Assembly: GCA_963970005.1 (NCBI GenBank)
Contig: CAXAMN010022873.1
Span: forward strand, 62,001-126,000
Length of the DNA: 64,000 bases
DNA from: Durusdinium trenchii
Lineage: Eukaryota > Sar > Dinophyceae > Suessiales > Symbiodiniaceae
Direction of reading: 5' to 3'
The notes under the pieces were generated by a model. That model was not told the DNA's origin, made no database searches, and worked only from the letters and a program-made list of their open reading frames with translations. The translations under genes and the position numbers were made by a program. Below, piece after piece: positions 19,628 through 29,192 of the stretch (position 1 is the first letter of the stretch; the number at the start of each line of letters is the position of its first letter).

Positions 19628-21060
19628 CAGCTTAAGGTGACTTGTGCGTAACCTGCGCACACAGCGCCTCGACTCGTGCAAAAAAGCCTTTCTGTGTCTT
19701 CCCGTGGGCCAAGCTGTTCGGGAGCCACCGACGCAAGTAGAGTGTGTCCACTGCCCTCCTTCCCGCCGGGGAGGGGTGGCTATTTGCAGTATGCAATCGC
19801 CTTCCCAAAGAAATTTCTAGCAATCGCTGAATCCTGTTGTCCGAAGGCTTGGAGCTATCGGGAACTATTCACAGTGGTCTTTCCCCATATGCCTGTTCGA
19901 TGCTGCAGAGGAAAAGGTTGACTCGGCATCGTAATGATAATGATTGCTCGTTTGACTGCACAACGTCGCAAGCGATGTTTTCGATGCCCTCCAAGTGCAA
20001 TAGCCTGCACAGCGTTCTGATCTCAGGACGCTTTGCAGCATTGAAGGGATGACGTTGAATGAAGATAGACAAAACTTGCACTGTCCAGCACTACTGAGAG
20101 GCCTTTGCTTAATTCATAGCCCCATGTTTCACCCTTCACGCTTTTGCGGTCTACGAGACCTTCTTGAGTTACATGCCAGAATGCTTCGTGGTCTGTTTGG
20201 GTTGGGTTGGTTGTTTTGTTTGTTGTTTGGTTTTGGTGTTTTTGCTGGTGTTTTTCTTCGGTTTCGCATCCTGGCTCGTAACTCTCTCTTAACTAGCACA
20301 AGATGACCTGTGCAATCTGTGCACACATGGCGTCTCCACCCGTGCAAAAAAAAAACATGAGCACACTCCTTAACAGCTAAGCCTGCAGGAGTAAAGCGAA
20401 AAATGCATTGCGCTTGCTTGATCAGATAATGCCTCGACATCAGGGCAGACTTGCCGCGGTCATGCGTTGCCCATGTGAAACCTGAGTGCGGTGCCGTCTA
20501 TACACTTTGAGGTTGGCAGGGACGGACCCACCCCCAGGACAAGAGCCAAGGCACTCGCCTGCGATCCAACCAACTGTACGGTCTGTTTATGCTCACTGCC
20601 ACAGGACAAGAACTGAGGTTCTCGCCTGCGAACAGATTGCAAATCTCAGTACTTAGACATAGGCACCGATTTGGATTCAAGATTGTGACGAAACTGAGCT
20701 AAGTCACTGTTCATTCGCAGTGCTGAATGACGCTCCGGCTTGGTCTGCCCACTACACACCAATGAGCCTTGAACAATTGCCAGAGCACTGATTTCAACGA
20801 GTGCTCTTGCACTGGCCTGTTTCACAGGCCTGCTGCCCTCCTTTCGCGCAAGAACAAACTAGATACAAGCTAGCAAGATATGTTCCGGAGCTCACTTCTG
20901 AATTCAATGTCCAAAACAAAAGAGTCATAGTTCAGTTTCACTGATGTTTCACTCTATCTGTACAGACTTGAATCTCCTCGGTGCTGAGATTTTGGAGATT
21001 CATTACTTAGTCCAAGATGACCTGTGCACCATGCACACATGGCGTCTCCACTCGTGCAAA
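19570..21060 (+). repeat. Four copies of a ~48-base tail motif with a stem
   Basis: Copies are at 19570-19617, 19634-19681, 20300-20346 and 21014-21060. Each reads AAG(G/A)TGAC(T/C)TGTGC, a short variable loop, GCACACA (or GCGCACACA), then GGCGTCTCCAC or GCGCCTC(C/G)AC and CGTGCAA. Each contains a TGTGC/GCACA inverted repeat. Copies 1 and 2 differ at two A-to-G positions in the arms, but pairing survives through G-U pairs or a two-base shift of register. Three of the four end in a run of A. Confidence 0.75.
20111..20357 (+). repeat. Composite repeat, copy 4
   Basis: AATTCATAGCCCC, ATGTTTCACC, a long G/T tract (20196-20262) and AAGATGACCTGTGC with the complete tail and a run of eleven A (20346-20356). 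Confidence 0.7.
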
Positions 21061-21064
21061 AAAA
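20358..21064. other. No gene seen; partial repeat copy
   Basis: A TTTCAC(T)GATGTTTCAC block near 20935-20955 and the fourth tail motif at 21014-21060 mark a partial fifth composite repeat. A second small duplication is visible as ACAAGAGCC...CTCGCCTGCGA (20540-20572) and ACAAGAACT...CTCGCCTGCGA (20605-20637). No coding frame is supported. Confidence 0.5.
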
Positions 21065-21132
21065 TGATAGTTTGATCTCTTCTTGTGTTTTTTTTGGTTC
21101 CCCCCTTTCGGATCAAAACCTCTAAAAAGAAG
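21065..21132 (+). repeat. 68-bp direct repeat, left copy
   Basis: It begins TGATAGTTTGATCTCTTC and ends with CCTCTAAAAAGAAG. The copy at 21704-21771 differs at only about two positions (one T/C, one A/G). The copies are 639 bases apart in the same orientation, and the left one directly follows a poly-A tail of the composite repeat family. Confidence 0.85.
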
Positions 21133-21703
21133 AGTAGTGCTTTCTTTTTAAGGTTTTATCCGCTGGTCATTTTTCGTTCAGTTCGTGTTCACTCGATGAT
21201 TCCGGGTTTCCCGATTTATGTGCCCAAAACGAAAAGAATGCAACCTGGGGTTGACCAACATGCGGGACTCATGCTAATACTTGCTGGCCTAATCAACAGA
21301 TCTCACATACATGCTGGCCTTAGTAACGTTCACAGATTTCACAACCACGTTCAGACTTGTGAACTCTGTTTCGAATCTTGCCCTCCGCCTCCCCTCTCTC
21401 CACCTATCCACACGAACGCTCCAATATGCCTATTACGTTGCAGTGCGTGACGCAGGCCACTGCGTATGTGAGCCTTCTTCTTTACCACTTTGACGATGTT
21501 GAGTACCTTGAAGCTATGGCAGAACCGCGAGCTGTTGTTGCATCCACAAGTAACTTTGGGCCGCGATAGCTCTCCCAATGTTCGTTCAACGCATTCGAAG
21601 ATGTGTGCCGGAGCCTCTAAACGGAGGCAGTGATTCTCCCAACGAGACGTGTCTAAAAAGGAGCGGACTTAAGCGGTTCATGTATTTTGCAGTGATTTCA
21701 GTT
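21133..21703. other. Spacer between the two direct repeats, no gene seen
   Basis: The longest plus-strand frame here (21085-21450) begins inside the left repeat and shows no recognisable domain. If the repeats are terminal repeats, this is the body of a short non-autonomous element. Confidence 0.45.
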
Positions 21704-21771
21704 TGATAGTTTGATCTCTTCTTGTGTTTTTCTTGGTTCCCCCCTTTCGGATCGAAACCTCTAAAAAGAAG
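21704..21771 (+). repeat. 68-bp direct repeat, right copy
   Basis: Near-identical partner of 21065-21132. It is followed by an AGAAACAACTTCAG stretch and then by AT-rich sequence. Confidence 0.85.
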
Positions 21772-22980
21772 GAGAAACAACTTCAGTTTTATAGAAAATC
21801 ATCATGGAACTGAATTTTTTGTTTTATAGAGAAGAGATGACTAGATATTTACAACACATACAAAAACAATGAATATAACGAAAAAATCAATAAAACAACG
21901 GGAGCCAAAAAGTTGTGACGCGTGGCCTCGACCACAATGCGCGCAGCGAAGGAAAAAACAACAACAGGAACCAACAAGAAAAGTGTGGTCAAAACACGTT
22001 GTACATTGTTATGTGGTCTGTTTTCTCCATAATCAAAATTAGGGTCAGGGGCAAGGTCTATGTTGGCTACTCTCGACAACTTTGGCATGTAGTTCTTCAT
22101 TTTGTGGGCACAGCGATAGAGTTTTCAAAAGGCGATGACTTTTATTTGTGAGTCAACTTGGTACAAAACATACATTGCAAGCCAAGGATAACTTGTCAAT
22201 GTGCTAGACCAGAACCCTGGCAACATTTTTTTGATATTTTTTGTCGATGTGTGACAGCATCGCTGAGTCGTATGGTTTTGGCTGTGGGGTGAACTTACAT
22301 GCTCAAGTTGGATTTCAACATTTGAGCCAAACACATCTCCGTTTTTGTGGCTTTGAACTTTGGACCCTGCATCTATTTTGCAAAACCAATGTTTTCCGTT
22401 CTGCAGCTTTGCTTGTGGATTTTCAGGTGAACTCGTGTTGTTTCCCTTGCTGCACAGATGTCAATGCACATGTCACACGTCCGAACGTGGGACTCAAAAG
22501 AATCGCAAAAAAGGTCAACGTTTTTGTTTGGGCATCACGCTTGGTGGTCACAACAACGTACGGGAAAAAACATGCCATACGAGAACCGCTGACACGTTCA
22601 GAACGCTGGAATCACTTCAGTGGATCAGATGGTGGCGAGACACCGAGTCTTGCTCTGAGATGGCCGTTTTTTCGTTTGCTACTAGTAACAAGTGCCACGC
22701 TAGTAGTAACAGGTGCTTTACTAGTAGTAACAAGAAACTATTGGAATTAAACTTAAAAATCAATTTTGTTCTTACCCTGCATCGAAGATGCTCACTGAGG
22801 CACGTCCTCGACCCGGCGCGTTGCCGACCGTGGCAGAAACCTCACAAAATGAAGGTTCCATATATAAGTCACCATTTTTGGTAGTTCATGATGAATAATT
22901 CAATTTGTGTTTCTCTTGTTGTGCCGTTTTCTGTCTAAATTGAGGCCGCCGTGCTTGTTGTAGCACTTGCGGTTCTTCAA
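21772..22980. other. AT-rich stretch without a supported gene
   Basis: Overlapping plus-strand frames at 22241-22884 have no recognisable domain. A threefold imperfect repeat lies at about 22680-22738 (ACTAGTAACAAGTGC, then CTAGTAGTAACAGGTGC, then CTAGTAGTAACAAG). Confidence 0.5.
22680..22738 (+). repeat. Imperfect threefold tandem repeat, about 20 bp
   Basis: Three units share CTAGTA(GTA)ACA(A/G)G with 5-8 bases between them. It is too short to be more than a minisatellite seed. Confidence 0.6.
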
Positions 22981-22998
22981 GGCCCTGCGCTTTGCACG

Positions 22999-25386
22999 AT
23001 GGAACCCGCAGTGGACCCGTTTGGCTCTTCTCTCGAGGCCTTCGATTGCAAGCTTGGCTCGGGGCATCCGAAGGTAAGGGAGCAGAGCCCGTGGCCCAAA
23101 GATTTTGGCCGTTGTTTCGTGTGTTTTGCAGTGTTTTTTTGCTTGGCTAATCTGTGAACCTTGAGGCCGAGGCCCTCCACTGGAAGACGCTTACTGTTGC
23201 AGGTGTCAGAAAGTGTTTCGGCGCTCGAACAGTTTCAACATTGTGTATCTCACTTGTTTTGTCCTAAGATTTTTGCCATCCATTTTGATGCACGGATTGT
23301 TTCAGGAGTCTGCCATTGCCGGCTCCGCAGCTTTTTGGGCATCGCCCAATGAGGCAGAAGCCTTCAGGCGTCCCTCCAAAACGGGAACTTCCATGCCCAG
23401 CTTGCGAACCTGAGAACGAGCTAGGCTTCAGGGTGTGTCCTTGCGCACCGCCGATTCTGTACCATCCACCTAAAAACAGTTTGAACCAATGGCTTGAGGA
23501 TTCAGGGAATCATCGGCCACGCGAGCAGGCAAGATCGCATCATGAATGCCAAGTCAACGTTAGTCCCAAAGATTCGAGACTTAGTCTGCACTTTGCACCC
23601 TTCAGACATTCTATTGTATTGTAGTCTACAAATGCACGAACATTTGTTTGGCTTTGCAAGGAAAATACTATCAGAAGCTTGAGGGTCGAAGCCTCATCTT
23701 GGCTGGTTGAACTTGCTCCAGCAATGTCGGCGTCATTTTTTGAGGTTTGCGAGATGACCTGATCCTGCAAGTGGAGATACAGGTTCGGCCCATGACGGAG
23801 GTCCAATGTGTCAGTATGGGTGCCCCGGTGCCGTCCCAGTAAGCGAGAATTTTGTGGTTCCAGGCCGGAGAACGTGTGGACTTCAGAGTCTCAATCTGAG
23901 ACCTTTCTTCCTTTTCTTTTCTCTTTGTTTGTAATAGCGATGGCCTCCAACCTAGAAGCAATGGCCTCAAACCTACTAGCGATGGCCTCCACCCTACTAG
24001 AATCTGAGCGTTTTCTGCTTCTTTTTTGTTGTTGAGTCTGCTCTGCTGGAATTCACTCCTCAGGCTCGTCTGGCAGAATGGTACTCTGGTCTTGATTCCG
24101 TTTTTGATGGGTGCCTCGGCAGAATAGCGGGAGGATTGGAATCGCCTTGAATGACAAGTTTTTTCTGATTAGAAGAACTGGTATGTCTGAGGAAGCATGC
24201 TCGCTTTGGGTTTTGTGAAACCGGTTCCGTGGGGAAAAAAAATCGCTACCTGATTCAGTTTCTTGTCTTGCAAGGATTGGAATGTTCAGTGGAGTACACT
24301 TGGGTTGGACACCGCACTACCTAACAGGACCACGCAAATTCGGAAAGAACATGACGCATGATGACCTCCTAAAGTGGCTCCACTTGAAGTGGACTGCGAC
24401 AATCTCGGCCCACACTCTGTGGCTTATGATGTCAAGAAGTTTCTCAGTTGCAGAACCCAACAGCGGTTGTTTTCGCAGTGGCCGGTTCTAAAAAGAGCGG
24501 GCTGGTAACAGTTGGTAGGACAGTTTTTTGGGCAAATGCCAGCGGATTTGGATGACTCACCCGGACTCCAGGTATTTGAAGAGTCCAGGCGTTCTAGATG
24601 CTCGCTATGGCTGCACGCCTTACAAGGTGGAGGCAAGTCTTGAGACTCTGAGTATCGCTGCGATTTCAATTGTCCGAGAATACCTCTTATGCTTTTAGAT
24701 TCTTTCCAGATTCAGTCTGAATTGCTTGTCAGATTGTTGTCCTTTGCAAGTCTCCCAATTTCCACACGAACCCAGTGTCCAAGTGCACACTTGCACATCA
24801 GCCCTGCTGCAGCCTGGCTCTGTGGCTCTGGTCGCCAGAGGGATTTGCAGCTTTGCGCAGAAGGCCCACTGAATGTTGGATCGGCTGCTTCTGTGTAGAA
24901 AAGACTGGCTTCACCAGCTTCTTTGGACATGGTGTTTTCATGTTTTGAATTTCAGGTCGATTGAGAACCATTTGCCTTCAGACACTTGCCTTCGGGCAAC
25001 AGCTTGTAGCGCGCAACCAGGTCCAGATGGCCAAAGCTGCAGGCCAGCATCAGTTTGTTTCACCGTGGATCTGGAACGCTTTGTAAGAATATATTTTCTT
25101 TTCATTCCTCTTCCTCTTCCTCTTCCTCTTCTTCTTCTTCTTCTTCTTACGATTTGATCCTCTTTTGCAGTGTTTCTTGGAGCCCGCATACTTTCTTGCA
25201 GGTGCCAAGTCGGTCATCGTCTTCGATGAGAAGATGTCAAAGGCTCCCTTGGAGCAGCAGAACAAGCGACTTGGCCCTCGGCTTCGGTCGATGATCCGCA
25301 CGGGATCCGCACAGGATCGATTCGTTGATCCAGATGGATCTCCCAAGTCTGCCAGAAACCCCATTAAGCTGTTTAAACATATTTAA
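22999..25386 (+). CDS. Multi-exon host gene of unknown function
   Basis: The clearest first coding exon is 22999-23073: MEPAVDPFGSSLEAFDCK and on to HPK, ending at a perfect GTAA donor (23074). Candidate middle exons include one from 23306 with a Cys-rich stretch (LPCPACEPENELGFRVCPC, zinc-ribbon-like), one from about 24282 (MFSGVHLGWTPHYL...), one from about 24710 and one ending near 25083 (LAFGQQLVARNQVQMAKAAG). The terminal exon is 25171-25386, after a TTTTGCAG acceptor: FLAGAKSVIVFDEKMSKAP, then RLGPRLRSMIRTGSAQDRF and a TAA. The middle joins are not settled and the protein is not recognised. The gene ends about 120 bases before the DIRS-like element begins. Confidence 0.45.
23937..23999 (+). 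repeat. 21-bp minisatellite, three units
   Basis: Three tandem units of GC(G/A)ATGGCCTC(C/A)AACCTA with a three-base end that varies (GAA, CTA, CTA). The same unit occurs in reverse orientation at about 45205-45266. Confidence 0.85.
25103..25149 (+). repeat. (CTTCCT)n / (CTT)n microsatellite ahead of an exon
   Basis: A pure pyrimidine run of CTTCCT then CTT units lies about 20 bases before the acceptor of the terminal exon at 25171, so it may serve as an extended polypyrimidine tract. Confidence 0.85.
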
Positions 25387-26061
25387 GAAAGTGCAGGTGA
25401 ACTGATCCTAACCATTTTGAACGTTCTGTTTTTTTTTGGAAGAGCTGAATGTTCAAATGTTTTAATCAATTGCAGTGGGACGCACCAAAAGCAAGGCCGT
25501 ATATAGTGACTTGTAACTCTGATTGCTTTGGCCGCTGCTCAAGCTTCATGCAGCCTTGGGTCGGAGACTTGCTCCGGCTCATTTCTTTCGGCAGCGCGTC
25601 GGGCTGGTTCGGCTTGGCCTGTCCATCTCATTGCTCGGCATCCGCGCCGTACTTGGCCTGCTTCTTCATCACAGGTTTCGCCTTGGTTTCCTCTCCGCGG
25701 CTCTCCTGTGCTGCTGGCTCTACCTCCATCCCTGGCCTCCGGGATCTTCCTCCGCTGCCCCAGTGCAGCGCTTTGACCGGGTTCCGACCCCATCTCTACG
25801 CCTTTCGGCGTATTTGCATGAGCGCTCAGGCCGCTCTCCCACTGTTGATTGAGGCTGTTCGAGCTTCCGCTCGCGCTGTTAGGGGCCTTGCTGAAAATCT
25901 TGAGAGGGCTGCAGCCGCTGATGAAAGGGGACCTTCATCCGGGCCAGAGAGAGTCACAGAGCTCTCGACCGATACCCTCGATTGGGACCTGGTCACCGAG
26001 TTGCTGGAAGCCGAAAGGGGTCAAGGGTCCGGTGGGGCTTGAAGGATCCCCCCTCAAGGAC

Positions 26062-26640
26062 CTCATCGATGAAGAGAAAGGGAAGATCATTGGGGCTGAG
26101 ATAGATGCATCTCTGCAAACCAGATCCAAAGGACTTGTACTGGTAGCTGCTCCGGTGTGGAAAAGACTTGCTCTGGCTTTCATCTCCCTTGAACTTGTTG
26201 CCAGAGAGACCACTTCAGACGCACTGCATGCCTGCCTGGTCGGCGGGTGGGTCTCAGCTGCCATGTACAATCCTCCAGAAGGCCTACAAGATCCAGATGT
26301 CTGAGGTTGACCAAGAGAACCCCAAGACAGTACGCCTACCACGATCAATTGCAGAGGAGTTGACCCTTCTTGCAGTTCTATGCCCCCTGATCGCCTCAGA
26401 CATTTCAGCCACCATGCAGTCTCGACGCTTTGCCACGGACTCCTCCGATGGCAAGGGAGCGGTTGTTTCAGCGGAGATCAGTGACTCCCTTGCAAGGGCC
26501 CTGTGCAGGTCTGGGAGAAAGAAAGCCAGCTATGCCAGGATGCTGTCCAGAACTGAAGCCATCCTCAAGAACATCGATGCAATGTATGAAGAAAGTTTTG
26601 AGGCCCCAGCAGAGACCCAGGAGGATGCTAGCCCGGAGAG
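26062..26640 (+). pseudogene. DIRS-like RT thumb and first part of RNase H
   Basis: The RT end reads ALHACLVGGWVSAAMY and, after a frame change near 26255, ILQKAYKIQM. The RNase H start is TVRLPRSIAEELTLLAVLCP, then FATDSSDGKGAVVSAEI, whose TDSS carries the first catalytic Asp. A Lys/Arg-rich helix follows (RKKASYARMLSR). In DIRS-type elements this Asp motif is normally followed within about 40-60 residues by the HIN-x2-E motif; here that motif appears only some 700 bases later, after the methyltransferase-like domain. Confidence 0.75.
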
Positions 26641-27300
26641 GCCTATAGCTTTTCGATTCACTTCCTGGATATTTGTGGAGGAGCCGGGAAAGTTGCAAAG
26701 GCGGTTGCTAGCCATGGCTGGATTGTTGGGCCTGTCATTGATCTAGACAGGTCGCCCCATTTTGACTGTGGAGCCCTACGAGTCATTTCATGGCTTTTCT
26801 TCTTGATTGAATCCGGCAAGCTAGATTCTTTCATGATAGCTCCACCATGCACCACTTTCAGTCCGGCCCAACATCCTGCGTCCAGAAGCTATGACTATGA
26901 CCCCCTCGGGCCAAAGACCCTCCAAGGCACAACGATGGCCCTGCCGGCCCTGTCATTGATGATGTTGGCAGCCAGGTCAAACATTCCCGGCCTGCTTGAA
27001 CAGCCAAGAAGAAGCAAGATGAGGAAGCTCACAGAGTGGCAGTTTCTCTGCTCGGTCTGGGGGGCCAAGGAGACGTTCACAGCCTCATGCATGTTTGGAC
27101 CGATACACAAGAAGGAGTTTGTTTTCCTGACCTCGGGCATCGACACCTCTCAGTTGATGCGAAGCTGTGATGGTAGCCATCAGCATGTACAAATAGCAGG
27201 CAAGTGGTCCAAGCCCTCAGCAGTTTACACCGATGAGTTGGCAGAGGCTTTAGGCCAGACCTTCAACAAGGCCCTACAGAAGAAAGTCCTGGCGACAGCG
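26641..27300 (+). pseudogene. SAM-dependent methyltransferase-like domain in the DIRS-like element
   Basis: Frame 1 reads FLDICGGAGKVAKAVASHGW and VGPVIDLD (about 26662-26745), a good SAM-binding motif I (D-x-x-G-G-x-G) and motif II. Some 30 residues on is SFMIAPPCTTFSPAQHP, with a Pro-Pro-Cys (26842-26850) like motif IV of cytosine methyltransferases, and later GLLEQPRRSKM (from about 26990), placed like the ENV/ENP motif VI. ASCMFG and KEFVFL blocks follow, then GSHQHVQIAGKWSKPSAVYT. The PPC makes a C5-cytosine enzyme plausible, but motif VI is Glu-Gln-Pro, so activity and base are unproven. The domain joins the upstream frame by a frameshift near 26650. Confidence 0.75.
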
Positions 27301-27339
27301 CGCGAGGAGCCTGAGGTGCAAGGTATGGAGCTGGAGGAG

Positions 27340-27610
27340 CCCCAGGCACATCAACATTCAAGAAGTTCTAGCGGCCGAGAGGCTGATGAAAGAGCAGGCC
27401 ATCAGAAGGCCGAAGACTCGCTTTCCGGTCGTCATGGACTCGAATCAGCACTGGTCAAGGGCCGGTCTCCTTCAGATGGCCTCCGTCCAGCCTTGAGGAG
27501 AACAGTTGCAGGAGCGTTGTACCCTGCTTACCATTTTGGGCCCACTCGACTACTGCCAGCGGATCACCCCACCAGAGACAATGACTTTGCTAGCCCTTGC
27601 AGGAGCCTGG
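27340..27610 (+). pseudogene. DIRS-like RNase H, second part
   Basis: One frame gives HINIQEVLAAERLMKEQA with the catalytic Glu and RFPVVMDSN with the second Asp; the neighbouring frame, from about 27450, gives ALVKGRSPSDGLRPALRRT and LLPADHPTRDND with the final Asp. Together these complete the RNase H started at 26330, with the methyltransferase-like domain between. Two frame changes (near 27345 and 27450) are needed. Confidence 0.75.
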
Positions 27611-28188
27611 CCCCATCAGGGACAACATGTACGGAGCTGCTCCAATTCTCAAAGATCTCCGGATTGGCAAGAAAAGGAGCAAACTGGGTTCGCCTTGTCC
27701 TCCTCTTGCTCCAGGCCCTGCCGCCGTGAAGTTGCAACAGAGACTCATGGAGGTTTGCCCATGGGAACTACAAGCACTACCCCTTCAGCCGCCAAGTTCC
27801 TGAGCCCAAGCAGAAACAGTTTGACAGCACTTTTGGCTACCCAGGGGAAGGACCACAAGAATCCTGTGCATGCCCTTGTCTGCCAGGTACCGCTCAGGCC
27901 TTCAGATGCTATGCTCGTCAGCCGTCTTGGACTTTGGACTGATTGCCCTGGTTGGACTTCTTGGGGCCTTCTTCACCCTTGTTGCATTTCTTGGGGTTCT
28001 TCCAAGTCAGTCTTTCATCCTTCTGGCTTTTCCTGCCTGGAGGAGCTTTCATAATGGCCACCACAAAGCCCACTACGTCCCTGCCTCCTCTTCTCGGCAC
28101 CGCTCTGGACAGGCCAAGCTTTGGGTCCTCCTTCTGACCATCCTGTTCCTAGGAAACCTAGGCCCTGTAGCCGGCGGCAAGCCATGGA
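27611..28188 (+). pseudogene. Linker of the DIRS-like element with a hydrophobic segment
   Basis: Between RNase H and the recombinase the sequence runs through all three frames. The most protein-like part is LWVLLLTILFLGNLGPVAGGKP (in part), near 28120-28180, a hydrophobic stretch just before the recombinase N-terminus. Its role is unknown. Confidence 0.4.
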
Positions 28189-29192
28189 ATGAGACTGCTG
28201 CCCAGAGACGCCCGTGACAGAGCGCGCCAAGAGACCAGAGACGACCTCCTCATGGTCGGGAACCCAGATATAGAGGCCGTCAATCTGCTGCTTGAGAGGT
28301 ACGGCCGTGAGCTGTACCGGGCGGGCTGCCCGTACGGCCACTACAGTGAGACTGTGAACGCAGTCTCGGCCAAAAGGCCAAGCGTCAGGAGGTTGCTTCA
28401 GCCGGCCTGAAACTTGGCCTACAGCTGGCTACGACAAGAACCTCCGACGCACCACCTCTTCATTGGCAACTATGCTGGGGATGGTGCAGGGTCGCTGGCA
28501 TCATCGCCCTATCATGCGCCGGACTGACCCGGATCGGAGAATCCGTGAATGCCTTCAGGCGGGACCTGGTCCTCCCGTCTGATGTCAATTACACCATAGA
28601 GTACGTGCTCCTTCAAATAGCTGAACCCAAGACAAGGTTCAGATGTGCGCGCCACCAGATGGCAAAGGTCGACCAGCCCCAATTGGTCAGAATCATCATC
28701 ACGGCGTTCGAAGATTTGCGCCCTGATCAGCGGCTGTGGCCGGCTTCGGGGTCGACAATCCGGAGCCGATTCCAGCGTCTTGTTCAGGCGAACTTGCTGG
28801 ACCACCTCCAGACCAAGAAGGGGCTCGATTTGGGTTCATTGAGAGCCGGAGGCGCCTCCTGGCTTCTCATGAGCTCCGACAACCCAGACATGACAAGGCG
28901 CCGGGGGCGCTGGATCAACGCAAAGGTCATGGAGATCTACGTTCACGCAGAGATCTGGAAGCGGGCTGCAATCCCAGAGTCAGCATGGCCCATTCTCCAT
29001 CAGAAGGCGGCTCGAGACCTTGAGCAGCAAGAGTTGGGAGGACACCTGGAGAAGAAGATGATGGGTGCTGGAGTGGCCGCTTTTGCCCGAAATGGGCGTG
29101 TGCAACTTCCAGCCGATGCGGAAGAAAACAAGAGCGAGCTGCATGAAGAGTTATATATAAAAACCTTCAGAGGTTCTCTTTACACTAGTTGA
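28189..29192 (+). pseudogene. Tyrosine recombinase of the DIRS-like element
   Basis: The enzyme would insert the element by strand exchange, in place of a DDE integrase. The N-terminal DNA-binding part is RARQETRDDLLMVGNPDIEA, LLERYGRELYRAGCPYG to 28410. After a frame change it continues with VAGIIALSCAGLTRIGE (first Arg near 28532), RDLVLPSDV, EPKTRFRCARHQMAKVD, LGSLRAGGASWLLM (second Arg), RRRGRWINAKVMEIYVH with the Trp and the candidate catalytic Tyr, and ends at a stop near 29190. From 28480 on the frame is intact for more than 230 codons, so the catalytic half looks undamaged. Confidence 0.85.

Larger units (their letters stand above)
25500..29192 (+). mobile_element. DIRS-like tyrosine-recombinase retrotransposon, internally deleted
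   Basis: In order: a coiled, Ala/Glu-rich gag-like segment ending in STDTLDWDLVTELLEAERG (25.85-26.04 kb); the end of a reverse transcriptase; the first part of RNase H; a SAM-methyltransferase-like domain; the rest of RNase H; a hydrophobic linker; and a tyrosine recombinase. The RT palm with its catalytic Asp pair is absent: the frame jumps from the gag-like part straight to the thumb/connection region near 26060. Several frameshifts break the frame (near 26040, 26255, 26650, 27345 and between 27600 and 28480). The element cannot be autonomous. Terminal repeats were not identified, so both limits are approximate; the left is set by the first family-like sequence after the host exon and the right by the recombinase stop. 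Confidence 0.8.
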
